Source of the DNA: an uncultured Gammaproteobacteria bacterium
GTDB taxonomy: Bacteria; Pseudomonadota; Gammaproteobacteria; Steroidobacterales; JABDMI01
Length of the DNA stretch: 6,201 nt
Assembly (NCBI GenBank): GCA_938039225.1
Contig: CALHVH010000119.1
Location: forward strand, 1 to 6,201
Direction of reading: 5' to 3'
Shown piece by piece: positions 1-6,201 of this stretch. The notes beneath the pieces were generated by a model. That model was given only the letters and a program-made list of their open reading frames with translations, did not search any database and had not been told where the DNA came from. Position 1 is the first letter of the stretch. Every line of letters starts with the position of its first letter. A program made the position numbers and the translations under genes.

Positions 1-300
1 TTTAATGACGTAGTCGATTATCAGTTTGGTAGTTTTGCTAAACGTCAGTGCCAAGCATCATCGAATGATACGGCTTGTTTATCTAATAAAGAAATTGATT
101 CTTGGGCACAGAAAATGGGGTTAATATCGGTTAATAAAAAATATCAACCTGAGTTATTCGAAAAATACTTCCCTCTTGTCTCACAAGAAAAATTAAAATT
201 TGTCCCAGCCGGTGTAGCCGTAATGGAAATGGGTAGGGATGATGTGCTGTGGGTTAATCCTAATCCGAAAGTAGTTTTGGAAGCTCAAGAAGGTGAGTAA
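1..300 (+). CDS. Unrecognised protein, C-terminal 99 residues (5' end outside window)
   Basis: The reading frame is open from base 1 to the TAA at 298-300, so this is the 3' end of a gene that begins upstream. The first in-window ATG, at 115, is internal and is unlikely to be the true start, because the frame stays open and protein-like before it. The visible part is soluble and of mixed charge. It has two cysteines nine residues apart (residues 17 and 26 of the visible part), a run rich in aromatic and charged residues around PELFEKYFPLV, and a Gly/Val/Met stretch near the end. No membrane segment or catalytic motif is visible. The next gene starts two bases after the stop, and its ribosome binding site lies inside this gene, so the two are very probably co-transcribed and coupled. 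I do not recognise the family. The Cys pair would suit an exported domain, but the N-terminus that would show a signal peptide is missing. Confidence 0.85.
   Translation, partial: FNDVVDYQFGSFAKRQCQASSNDTACLSNKEIDSWAQKMGLISVNKKYQPELFEKYFPLVSQEKLKFVPAGVAVMEMGRDDVLWVNPNPKVVLEAQEGE
290..296 (+). promoter_or_regulatory. Shine-Dalgarno site for the gene at 303
   Basis: AAGGTGA closely matches the anti-SD complement and ends six bases before the ATG at 303. It lies inside the last codons of the preceding gene. This supports the ATG at 303 as the start and supports translational coupling of the two genes. Confidence 0.7.
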
Positions 301-302
301 AA

Positions 303-1724
303 ATGCGAAAGTACATTTTGTTATTTTTGATTTTTTTAGTTCCTGCTCCGTTACATGCTAATTGTGATGCAAGTCACTCGCAATGGGATAGTGATCAAGG
401 TATACGTGAATTTTTTGAAAGTTGTTTACGTGTCCAGAAGCCTTCAGAACAATACCTTTATACGTTCGGGCATAAAGATAAATTTGAACGCTTATTTAAT
501 GGTGGAGGCTACACTGAGTTTGCACAATTTAATGTGCCTCAGCAAGATGCATATTCTGGAATAAAGGCTAGAAGTTTACTAATCGCTATTTCTGAAAATA
601 TTGAGCACCGAGCAAGTTTTATAAATCAATTAAAAGCAACTATAGGAGTAACGTCTGTGAGAAAGTTGCAACAACTTTCTAATGATCCATACTTTTTAAT
701 TGATTTGCAAAATAAGTGGTACCGTATTTCAAACCCAGAAGCAAATTCTCCTCCCCGAGTTAACTTAAAGCCGCTTTTACGAAATAATAAAATCGACACC
801 AAGCTGACAAAAGATAAATGTCCACAAGCTCTTGCAGGTTTATGGGCACTAGCGTTAGATAAAACTTATCCTGGTTTTCTTGAAGACCTGCCGTTTACTA
901 TTGATAAGCTAATTGTAGATGTAAAATCAGAAATTCAAGGCGATCCTGAAAATGACATAGAGCCAGCAACTAGAATTAGACTCAGAGAGTTGCAAGGTAG
1001 ATTGTTGGGATTTACTAGAGCGAAAAAGCCAGGGAAACCATCAAATATTTCATACGGACCAGCAGTTTACTTAGGCCCCCTGGAGAAGGCAATTGGCTAT
1101 TATTATGATGCAGATCATATGGGCTATGTTTGTAAATTAACGGATGAAGCACAAATTGTTGATCTAACAGACCCTGGAGAGAGTTCAGATACTCAACACG
1201 AGGTAGTACGGCCACAGAAAATTTTATTGGACAATAATGTTTTTTTAAAAGAACTAGGTAATTCAAATAAAATAGGTTTGTTTCCCTTTGGCTATAATCA
1301 ATTTTCGAACCCGCAACATATACGTTTTGCAATGTACGATTACATAGTGAAATTTGGCGATGTATATGCGGATAATGGAGTGGTTGAATATGATCAGTCT
1401 AATACTTGTAAAAAAGTTACACTGGATGATTTTAATACCTGTGGAAAAGTGAAGTCTTTACTTTCTCAAGGTTACTTCTACGGTAATCAGAATAAGCCTC
1501 GGCCTATGTATGACTATTTTTTGGAAGAATTGGACACAAAAGAAAGTAAAGACAAGTCTCTAGGAGATTTGAATACTCTCATAACAAAGTGTGCCGCTTC
1601 AATTGTTCCAACGGCCGAAAGGATTTGTGCTGAGTTGAACGATAGTAAATTTATTAATTCGACATTTAACAAAGAAAATGTAGTTTTATTTGATTCATTG
1701 CGAAATGACGCATGTAAACAATAA
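303..1724 (+). CDS. Predicted exported protein of unknown function, 473 residues
   Basis: This is a complete ORF with a good Shine-Dalgarno site and an ATG start. Residues 1-19 look like a Sec signal peptide: Arg2-Lys3, a hydrophobic core at about 4-14, and an LHA cleavage site before Asn20. Cys21 follows, but the lipobox pattern is absent (Asn at -1), so signal peptidase I cleavage is more likely than lipidation. The mature part has no further membrane segment. It carries nine cysteines (21, 41, 173, 277, 369, 380, 430, 442, 471), five of them in the last 105 residues, which suggests disulfides in the periplasm or outside the cell. The region at about 325-405 is rich in Tyr, Phe and Asn. I see no zinc-protease, nucleophile-elbow, nuclease or nucleotide-binding motif. 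The gene follows the partial upstream gene by two bases and ends in tandem stops TAA TAA. Function and family are not recognised. The ORF itself is secure: long, clean signal peptide, and coding-like composition. Confidence 0.9.
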   Translation: MRKYILLFLIFLVPAPLHANCDASHSQWDSDQGIREFFESCLRVQKPSEQYLYTFGHKDKFERLFNGGGYTEFAQFNVPQQDAYSGIKARSLLIAISENIEHRASFINQLKATIGVTSVRKLQQLSNDPYFLIDLQNKWYRISNPEANSPPRVNLKPLLRNNKIDTKLTKDKCPQALAGLWALALDKTYPGFLEDLPFTIDKLIVDVKSEIQGDPENDIEPATRIRLRELQGRLLGFTRAKKPGKPSNISYGPAVYLGPLEKAIGYYYDADHMGYVCKLTDEAQIVDLTDPGESSDTQHEVVRPQKILLDNNVFLKELGNSNKIGLFPFGYNQFSNPQHIRFAMYDYIVKFGDVYADNGVVEYDQSNTCKKVTLDDFNTCGKVKSLLSQGYFYGNQNKPRPMYDYFLEELDTKESKDKSLGDLNTLITKCAASIVPTAERICAELNDSKFINSTFNKENVVLFDSLRNDACKQ

Positions 1725-1762
1725 TAAATTTTATCTACTGTAAAGGGTTGTAAAAATTTATC

Positions 1763-1791
1763 TTGTCATGAACTGGGGTCCAGAGTATACC
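1763..1791 (+). promoter_or_regulatory. Candidate sigma-70 promoter for the esterase-peptidase-GST operon
   Basis: TTGTCA (1763-1768; five of six consensus bases) and TATACC (1786-1791; four of six) are separated by exactly 17 bp in the gap before the gene at 1892. Transcription would start near 1798 and give a leader of about 94 nt. Two other TATAAT hexamers lie nearer the gene (1850-1855 and 1875-1880) but have no convincing -35 box at 16-18 bp. An 8-bp palindrome CTCTAGAG (1805-1812) sits just past the predicted start and could be an operator, but a palindrome this short is weak evidence. The rest of the 167-bp gap shows no clear terminator for the preceding gene. Confidence 0.4.
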
Positions 1792-1891
1792 GGCTGTACA
1801 ATCCCTCTAGAGTTAGATATTTATACTAATGAAAAATCCGATTTCTGTTTATAATAAGGATTGGTTTGCCTATTTATAATGGGAAGTTTTC

Positions 1892-2866
1892 ATGAATCTA
1901 ACTAGATGGTTTCTGTTTTTATTACTGATGGTGAATTTTTCTTGTACTATGCAGGTCACAGAAGAGAATTTACCATCGGCTGCTGATGCAATAGCTCAAG
2001 TATCCAGTGGTACTCTTGTACGTATTTCTGATCTTAAATCGGATTATATAGGTAGTAGAAATATTGATGTGTGGCTGCCAGAAGACTATTCATCATCTAA
2101 GAAATATAAAACTTTATACATGCACGATGGGCAAATGCTTTTTGATGCAAACACCACATGGAATAAGCAAGAATGGAGAGTGGACGAAACAGTCTCAAAA
2201 CTAATTGCTAACGGAGAAATTTCTCCATTTATTGTGGTTGGCATTTGGAATGGTGGTGTAAATCGCCATAATGAGTATTGGCCGCAAAAACCCTTTGAAG
2301 CTATCCCTAAAAAAGTTCAAGAAGAGTTCTATTCTTATCAGCGCGATGAAAATACTTTTTTGTTTGGTGGCAAGGTGTCTTCAGATAATTACTTGAAGTT
2401 TTTAGTGCAAGAACTTATCCCGTACATAGAGAAAAATTTCTCAGTCTATAATAGCCAAGAGAGTCGTTTTATAGCAGGCTCTAGCATGGGTGGCTTAATC
2501 TCTTGGTATGCTTTAATGGAATACCCTGAAGTATTTGCAGGTGCTGCTTGTTTATCTACTCATTGGCCAGGTATGTTGGAACCAGAAAACCCTGGAACCG
2601 CAGAGTTTTTTAACTATATTGAAAACAACCTTTCTAAATTAAATGGGCATAAAGTCTATTTTGATTATGGGGATCAAACTCTAGACGAACTGTATCCGCC
2701 ATTACAGAAACATGTAGATTCCATATTTTTAAATCAAGATTATCCTGAAAATTTATGGCAAACTAGATTCTTTCCTGGTGATGACCATAGCGAACAGTCT
2801 TGGTCAAACCGTTTAGATGTACCTTTACGGTTTTTATTTTCTAGTTTAGAAAAGGACAAAATGTGA
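1892..2866 (+). CDS. Exported alpha/beta hydrolase, putative esterase (esterase D / enterochelin esterase-like family)
   Basis: This 324-residue protein has the nucleophile elbow GSSMGG, with Ser198 as the predicted nucleophile. It has a C-terminal GDDHSEQSW motif with His299 as the predicted general base. The segment YFDYGDQTLDELY before it supplies the acid, Asp261 or Asp265. An early YMHDGQ segment (76-81), typical of this fold, probably helps form the oxyanion hole. Length and motif order fit the Pfam putative-esterase family, whose members cleave carboxylic esters, including acyl or feruloyl sugars and siderophores; the substrate cannot be read from sequence. The N-terminus is a short basic and hydrophobic export signal (Arg5, core 6-14) ending at Cys18. 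The preceding residues N-F-S are a poor lipobox, so lipoprotein status is uncertain. An in-frame stop at 1877-1879 makes ATG 1892 the first possible start; GGGAAG at 1881-1886 is a modest ribosome binding site. The gene overlaps the next by 4 bp. Confidence 0.92.
   Translation: MNLTRWFLFLLLMVNFSCTMQVTEENLPSAADAIAQVSSGTLVRISDLKSDYIGSRNIDVWLPEDYSSSKKYKTLYMHDGQMLFDANTTWNKQEWRVDETVSKLIANGEISPFIVVGIWNGGVNRHNEYWPQKPFEAIPKKVQEEFYSYQRDENTFLFGGKVSSDNYLKFLVQELIPYIEKNFSVYNSQESRFIAGSSMGGLISWYALMEYPEVFAGAACLSTHWPGMLEPENPGTAEFFNYIENNLSKLNGHKVYFDYGDQTLDELYPPLQKHVDSIFLNQDYPENLWQTRFFPGDDHSEQSWSNRLDVPLRFLFSSLEKDKM
2853..2856 (+). promoter_or_regulatory. Shine-Dalgarno site for the GTG-started S9 peptidase
   Basis: AGGA, within AAAGGA at 2851-2856, lies six bases before GTG 2863 and inside the last codons of the esterase gene. 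It supports GTG 2863 over the out-of-frame ATG at 2861, which would stop after one codon (ATG TGA). Confidence 0.65.
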
Positions 2867-4800
2867 AATTTTTATCGTCGTTTTTTATCGTTGTATGTGT
2901 TTTTGTAGTTTCTGCCACATTGGCTGATGATTTTAAGGTTGAAGATTATGGATTACTGCCGGATATAAAATCTGTCTCCATTTCTCCCGATGGCAAGCAC
3001 TATGCCTTTATCAAGGAAACCGCTAAAGGTACGGTATTTGTTATTGTAGACATTGCACAAAATAAAATGGTTGGTGGTGCAAACGCTGGTGACTTAAAAG
3101 CGCGTTCGATCTATTTCGCAACCAATGAACATGTCATTCTTTCGGCGTCAAGAAAAATGAGTTCGTTTAGAGTACGAGGTAATTGGGAACAAAATTCTTC
3201 TATAGTTTATAACTTAAAAACTAAAAAAATGACGCTTCTCTCCAAGCGAGTTAAGGACTTGTATTTAGCGCAAGGCGGTTTGGGTCGTATAGTCGGTGTA
3301 AATATTGATAAACAAGAAGTTTATATGCCAGCGTACGTTGGCTCTAACGAACCAACTAATAGCCTATTTAAAGTAGATTTAAATACCTTAAGCGCAAGAC
3401 GGCTTGCACGAGGTAATGGCCATGTGATTGATTGGTTTGTAGATAAGGACGGTAATATACTTGCCAGAGAGCAATATAACGAACGTAAACAATTGCATGA
3501 GGTGTATTCTCAAATCGATGGTAAATGGAAAAATATTTACAGTAAACAAACTGATATTCCTCAAATAAGCATAGTTGCCGTTAGTGAGAATAGTAATGCA
3601 CTAATTTTTGAGTCTACTAATGAGAATTACGATGCTATCTATTCAATGGCACTGCAAGATGGAACAATCTCAGAGCCATTATATGAAAGGGAAAACACCG
3701 ATATTGACTCAATTTTAAGAAGTAAGGCGCATAGAAAAATTACCGGTATTCTTTATAGTGGTTTATTACCTAACTACGAGTATCTAGACGATAATTTGCA
3801 AAATAATATTGCTGCTATTCAAGATGTGTTTCCGAGTAGTGCGGTGTACCCGTTATCGATGACTGCAGATAGACGCATTATTATTTTGAAAATAAGTGGT
3901 AATGAGGCTGCATCAAATTATATTATTTTTAATACCGAGACTCGGAAATTACAGATAATAGGTTCAGGTTATCCACAAGTTAGTGTCAATGAAATTGCTA
4001 AAGTAAAACCCATTAAATATAGGGCCAGAGATGGTTTACCGATTACCGCAATACTAACCAGTCCAGTGGGCGTGGAAAAGCCTAAAAACGAGGCACTGAT
4101 AGTTATGCCACATGGTGGTCCTGAGTCATATGATGGCATTAGCTTTGATTGGTGGGCTCAATTCTTGGCTCGGAAAGGGTATTTAGTTTTGCAGCCAAAT
4201 TTTAGAGGCTCAAGTGGGTTTGGAACAGAGTTTACTCAAGCAGGCTATGGGAAGTGGGGCAAGGAAATGCAAGATGATGTTTCAGATGGGGTGTCAGCAA
4301 TGGTGAAAGCGGGTTATGCAAATCCTGAAAAAGTATGCATTATGGGAGCATCCTATGGTGGTTATTCCGCTCTAGCAGGTGGGGCCTTTACGCCAGACTT
4401 ATACAAATGTGTTGTGTCGGTTGCAGGTGTTGCTGATCTGCCATTAATGTTACGTCAAGAAGCTCGTGACTATGGTAAAAATCATTGGGTTGTGAGTTAT
4501 TGGAATAAAATTATTGGAAATTCTAAATCTGAAAGAGAAAAGTTAAAGCATATTTCTCCAGTGAATTCGGCGGCGAATTTTAAGGCTCCGTTATTAATGT
4601 TACACGGCAGAGATGATACGGTTGTTCCTATAGTTCAAAGTCAACGAATGTTAAAAGCGATGAAAAGGGCCGGAAAAGAAGCTGAGTTGATCACTCTTAA
4701 AGGTGAAGATCACTGGCTTTCTGGCAGTGAAACACGTTTGGAATTATTGAAAAAGATTTCCGACTTTTTGGATAAACATAATCCAATTGAAGCTGAATGA
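2863..4800 (+). CDS. Exported S9 family (prolyl oligopeptidase / acylaminoacyl-peptidase-like) serine peptidase
   Basis: This 645-residue protein starts at GTG and overlaps the esterase stop by 4 bp (GTGA). Residues 1-21 form a Sec signal peptide ending in TLA before Asp22. Residues about 25-375 have the repeated beta-strand pattern of an S9 beta-propeller, including a typical first blade with SISPDGKHYAFI (38-49). The catalytic alpha/beta hydrolase domain covers about 380-640. It has HGGP (417-420), the PNFRGSSGFG strand-loop (445-454), the nucleophile elbow GASYGG with Ser497, HGRDDTVVP with the acid at Asp584 (or Asp585), and GEDHWL with His617. All three catalytic residues are present and the length is normal for the family, so it should be active. 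S9 enzymes of this type cleave short peptides or remove N-terminal residues. The signal peptide places this one in the periplasm or outside the cell, where it may help use peptides as nutrients. The gene ends in tandem stops TGA TAA. Confidence 0.95.
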   Translation: MKFLSSFFIVVCVFVVSATLADDFKVEDYGLLPDIKSVSISPDGKHYAFIKETAKGTVFVIVDIAQNKMVGGANAGDLKARSIYFATNEHVILSASRKMSSFRVRGNWEQNSSIVYNLKTKKMTLLSKRVKDLYLAQGGLGRIVGVNIDKQEVYMPAYVGSNEPTNSLFKVDLNTLSARRLARGNGHVIDWFVDKDGNILAREQYNERKQLHEVYSQIDGKWKNIYSKQTDIPQISIVAVSENSNALIFESTNENYDAIYSMALQDGTISEPLYERENTDIDSILRSKAHRKITGILYSGLLPNYEYLDDNLQNNIAAIQDVFPSSAVYPLSMTADRRIIILKISGNEAASNYIIFNTETRKLQIIGSGYPQVSVNEIAKVKPIKYRARDGLPITAILTSPVGVEKPKNEALIVMPHGGPESYDGISFDWWAQFLARKGYLVLQPNFRGSSGFGTEFTQAGYGKWGKEMQDDVSDGVSAMVKAGYANPEKVCIMGASYGGYSALAGGAFTPDLYKCVVSVAGVADLPLMLRQEARDYGKNHWVVSYWNKIIGNSKSEREKLKHISPVNSAANFKAPLLMLHGRDDTVVPIVQSQRMLKAMKRAGKEAELITLKGEDHWLSGSETRLELLKKISDFLDKHNPIEAE

Positions 4801-4805
4801 TAAGT

Positions 4806-4810
4806 GGGAA
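4806..4810 (+). promoter_or_regulatory. Probable ribosome binding site that decides the GST-like gene start
   Basis: GGGAA lies eight bases before ATG 4819. The alternative start GTG 4804, five codons upstream in the same frame, overlaps this site and has no good Shine-Dalgarno sequence of its own, so ATG 4819 is preferred. Confidence 0.45.
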
Positions 4811-4818
4811 CAAAATCA

Positions 4819-5922
4819 ATGCAAAATAAATATAAAATGTACGGTGCAGATTTCTCTCTGTATTCAGGAAAAGTTCGTTCATATTTAATTAAAAAAGGTA
4901 TCCCTTATGAGGAAGTCTTATCTACCTTAAAGGTCTACAAAAAATTCATAGTACCTAGAACAGGGGTGCAATATATTCCTGTTGTACAAACGCCTGAGGA
5001 TGAAGTTTTTCAAGATACGTCGGTAATTATAGATGAACTAGAAAAACGCTTTCCGCAAAACCCAATGCTGCCAACAACACCTATGCAAAAGCTTATTGCT
5101 TTGTTGCTAGAAGTTTATGCTGATGAGTGGTTATTGATTCCCGCCATGCATTATCGTTGGTATTTTGAAGAAGATAATTATCAATTCATTACACAAAAAT
5201 TTGGCGGTATGCTAAAACCTCGTTGGCCAAAATTTTTACAACGATTTTTGGGTCGTAAAGTAGCCGCTAGGTTTCAAGGTGCTGTGTCTTTATTGGGTGT
5301 ACAAGAATACAATCGTGAAGCTGTTGAAAAATCTTATCAAGAACTCTTGAGTGAATTGCAAACCCATTTTTCTCAGCATGATTATTTGCTAGGTAATCAT
5401 CCCAGTATTGCCGATTTCAGCTTCATGGGTCCATTTTTTGCTCATCTGTATTCTGACCCATATCCAGGCAAAATGATGAAACGTGATGCCCCTGCTGTGG
5501 CCGCTTGGGTTGAACGGATGAATATGACGTCTGATTTACCAAACAATGCTTGGGAGAGAGATGAAATCCCAAAAACCTTGTTACCTGTTTTACGCCGCAT
5601 GTTAAAAGAACATGTGCCAGTGATTTTGGATACCAATAAACAGCTTGCAGTATGGAGAAATAAAAATCCAAATATTAGTATTCCTAGATATATCGGAGAG
5701 CATAGCTTTAGCATTGAAGGTGTGAGTGGTTTACGAAAAATATTTCCTTATTTGATGTGGATGTGGCAAAGACCAGTTGATTATTATCAGAGTTTAAGTA
5801 GTGAAGAAAAGCAAAAAATTCAAACTCAGGTCAGTGAATTAGGCTTTTTAGAGGCTTTAAATGCACCAATTCAGAACAGACTGACCAGAAAAAATAATCA
5901 ATTAATTTTTGCTGAACAGTAG
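4819..5922 (+). CDS. Glutathione S-transferase family protein with long C-terminal extension
   Basis: From ATG 4819 the product has 367 residues; GTG 4804 would add five. There is no signal peptide, so it should be cytosolic. Residues about 5-80 form the thioredoxin-like GST N-domain. It opens KMYGADFSLYSGKVRSYLIK, continues GIPYEEV, has the cis-proline segment YIPVV (52-56), and the glutathione-contacting QDTSVIIDELEKRFP segment (65-79). The helical GST C-domain follows to about residue 235, with the signature LLGNHPSIADFSFMGPFFAHLY (190-211). An extra segment of about 130 residues then includes an aromatic cluster YLMWMWQRPVDYY. Typical bacterial GSTs have only 200-240 residues. Family members conjugate glutathione or reduce disulfides, peroxides or quinones. 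A Ser/Tyr near the N-terminus (SLYS, 13-16) could activate the thiol, but the exact catalytic residue is unclear. The gene follows the S9 peptidase by 18 bases, so it is likely co-transcribed, and it is followed by a strong terminator. Confidence 0.9.
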   Translation: MQNKYKMYGADFSLYSGKVRSYLIKKGIPYEEVLSTLKVYKKFIVPRTGVQYIPVVQTPEDEVFQDTSVIIDELEKRFPQNPMLPTTPMQKLIALLLEVYADEWLLIPAMHYRWYFEEDNYQFITQKFGGMLKPRWPKFLQRFLGRKVAARFQGAVSLLGVQEYNREAVEKSYQELLSELQTHFSQHDYLLGNHPSIADFSFMGPFFAHLYSDPYPGKMMKRDAPAVAAWVERMNMTSDLPNNAWERDEIPKTLLPVLRRMLKEHVPVILDTNKQLAVWRNKNPNISIPRYIGEHSFSIEGVSGLRKIFPYLMWMWQRPVDYYQSLSSEEKQKIQTQVSELGFLEALNAPIQNRLTRKNNQLIFAEQ

Positions 5923-5942
5923 AGTATTCAAATTTCATATCC

Positions 5943-5970
5943 AGGCCTCGTTTTTCGAGGCTTTTTTATT
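5943..5970 (+). terminator. Rho-independent terminator after the GST-like gene
   Basis: GCCTCG (5945-5950) pairs perfectly with CGAGGC (5956-5961) across a TTTTT loop. One more A-T pair and a G-T wobble can extend the base of the stem. Six T residues (5962-5967) and ATT follow at once. It begins about 20 bases after the stop codon at 5922 and cleanly ends the operon. Confidence 0.92.
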
Positions 5971-5981
5971 TGTGAATAGGC

Positions 5982-5987
5982 TACAAT
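5982..5987 (+). promoter_or_regulatory. Possible -10 box for the gene at 5995
   Basis: TACAAT differs from the -10 consensus at one base and lies 7 bp before ATG 5995, downstream of the terminator. No good -35 hexamer is present at 16-18 bp, where the sequence is the terminator stem and T tract. If used, transcription would begin at or next to the start codon and give a leaderless message. Confidence 0.25.
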
Positions 5988-5994
5988 AAATCTA

Positions 5995-6201
5995 ATGCCA
6001 GAAAATACACTTCTACAAGCAATAGAACAACACGAATTAGGAAATCAATTTTCTAAGGTCTCGCTAGCCAGTCCTTATACTTTAGGTATTGTTCAAAAAT
6101 ACGCTACTGAATTTGCAATTGCGCTAGAGGATGGCTTTTGGTTTTCAAAACCTGATTACTCGAAAAGTAAGAGTAATGAGATTCCTTATTATGCCGAAAT
6201 A
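5995..6201 (+). CDS. Unrecognised protein, N-terminal 69 residues (3' end outside window)
   Basis: An open frame starts at ATG 5995 (MPENTLLQAIEQHELGNQF) and runs to the right edge without a stop. An in-frame TAG at 5977-5979 leaves ATG 5995 as the only reasonable upstream start. The visible part is soluble and mixed in charge, with an aromatic stretch EDGFWFSKPDY at about residues 45-55 and no signal peptide or membrane helix. I recognise no family. No Shine-Dalgarno sequence lies at normal distance; the nearest AGG (5978-5980) is 14 bases upstream. The gene sits past a terminator and so belongs to a new transcription unit. It is supported as coding by its open frame and plausible composition, but it is short. 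Confidence 0.65.
   Translation, partial: MPENTLLQAIEQHELGNQFSKVSLASPYTLGIVQKYATEFAIALEDGFWFSKPDYSKSKSNEIPYYAEI

Noticed and set aside
355..564. Plus-strand ORF of 69 codons in another frame
   Set aside because: It is nested in the start of the exported-protein gene, out of frame, with no ribosome binding site or domain signature.
1015..1332. Minus-strand ORF of 105 codons
   Set aside because: It lies wholly inside the well supported plus-strand gene at 303-1724 and has no plausible protein features, so it is a shadow frame.
1725..1760. Inverted repeat TAAATTTT / AAAATTTA just after the 473-residue gene, as a possible terminator
   Set aside because: The stem is pure A-T, the loop is about 20 bases, and no T tract follows. 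It would be too weak to terminate.
1785..1812. Short palindromes GTATAC and CTCTAGAG as regulator binding sites
   Set aside because: Palindromes of 6-8 bp are expected by chance, and no regulator gene is present in the window to link to them.
4697..4882. Minus-strand ORF of 61 codons with hydrophobic residues across the peptidase-GST junction
   Set aside because: It overlaps the conserved C-terminus of the peptidase and the conserved N-terminus of the GST-like protein. The hydrophobic look comes from the antisense of an A-rich stretch.
5423..5714. Two overlapping minus-strand ORFs of 82 and 90 codons
   Set aside because: Both are antisense to the GST-like coding sequence, overlap each other in different frames and show no domain signature.

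Overview
The window looks like ordinary chromosomal DNA from an AT-rich Gram-negative bacterium, most likely a marine or aquatic gammaproteobacterium. The evidence is Sec-type signal peptides on at least two and probably three products, E. coli-like Shine-Dalgarno and promoter elements, a classic Rho-independent terminator, and a long bacterial-type glutathione S-transferase. This placement is inferred from protein style, not from a marker gene. All genes are on the + strand. I see no RNA gene, CRISPR array, insertion sequence or integration site.

Layout. (1) Bases 1-1724 hold two closely linked genes: the 3' end of an unrecognised gene that enters from the left edge, and two bases later a complete 473-residue gene for a predicted exported, cysteine-containing protein that I do not recognise. 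(2) Bases 1725-1891 are a 167-bp intergenic gap with a plausible sigma-70 promoter and a doubtful 28-codon ORF. (3) Bases 1892-5922 form a probable three-gene operon: an exported esterase-type alpha/beta hydrolase, an exported S9 (prolyl oligopeptidase family) peptidase whose GTG start overlaps the esterase stop by 4 bp, and a cytosolic glutathione S-transferase family protein with a long C-terminal extension. (4) A strong hairpin-plus-T-tract terminator at about 5943-5970 ends that unit. (5) From 5995 the first 69 codons of another unrecognised gene run off the right edge.

How the genes may work together: the esterase and S9 peptidase both carry N-terminal export signals and the full Ser/Asp/His signature of their folds, and they are translationally coupled. 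They are therefore likely made together and act outside the cytoplasm on ester and peptide substrates. The GST-like protein has no signal peptide and would stay inside the cell; its link to the other two is only co-transcription. The first two genes form a separate unit of unknown role. I found no convincing evidence of a new defence, mobile or regulatory system. The least explained material is the unrecognised gene pair at 1-1724 and the extra domain of the GST-like protein.
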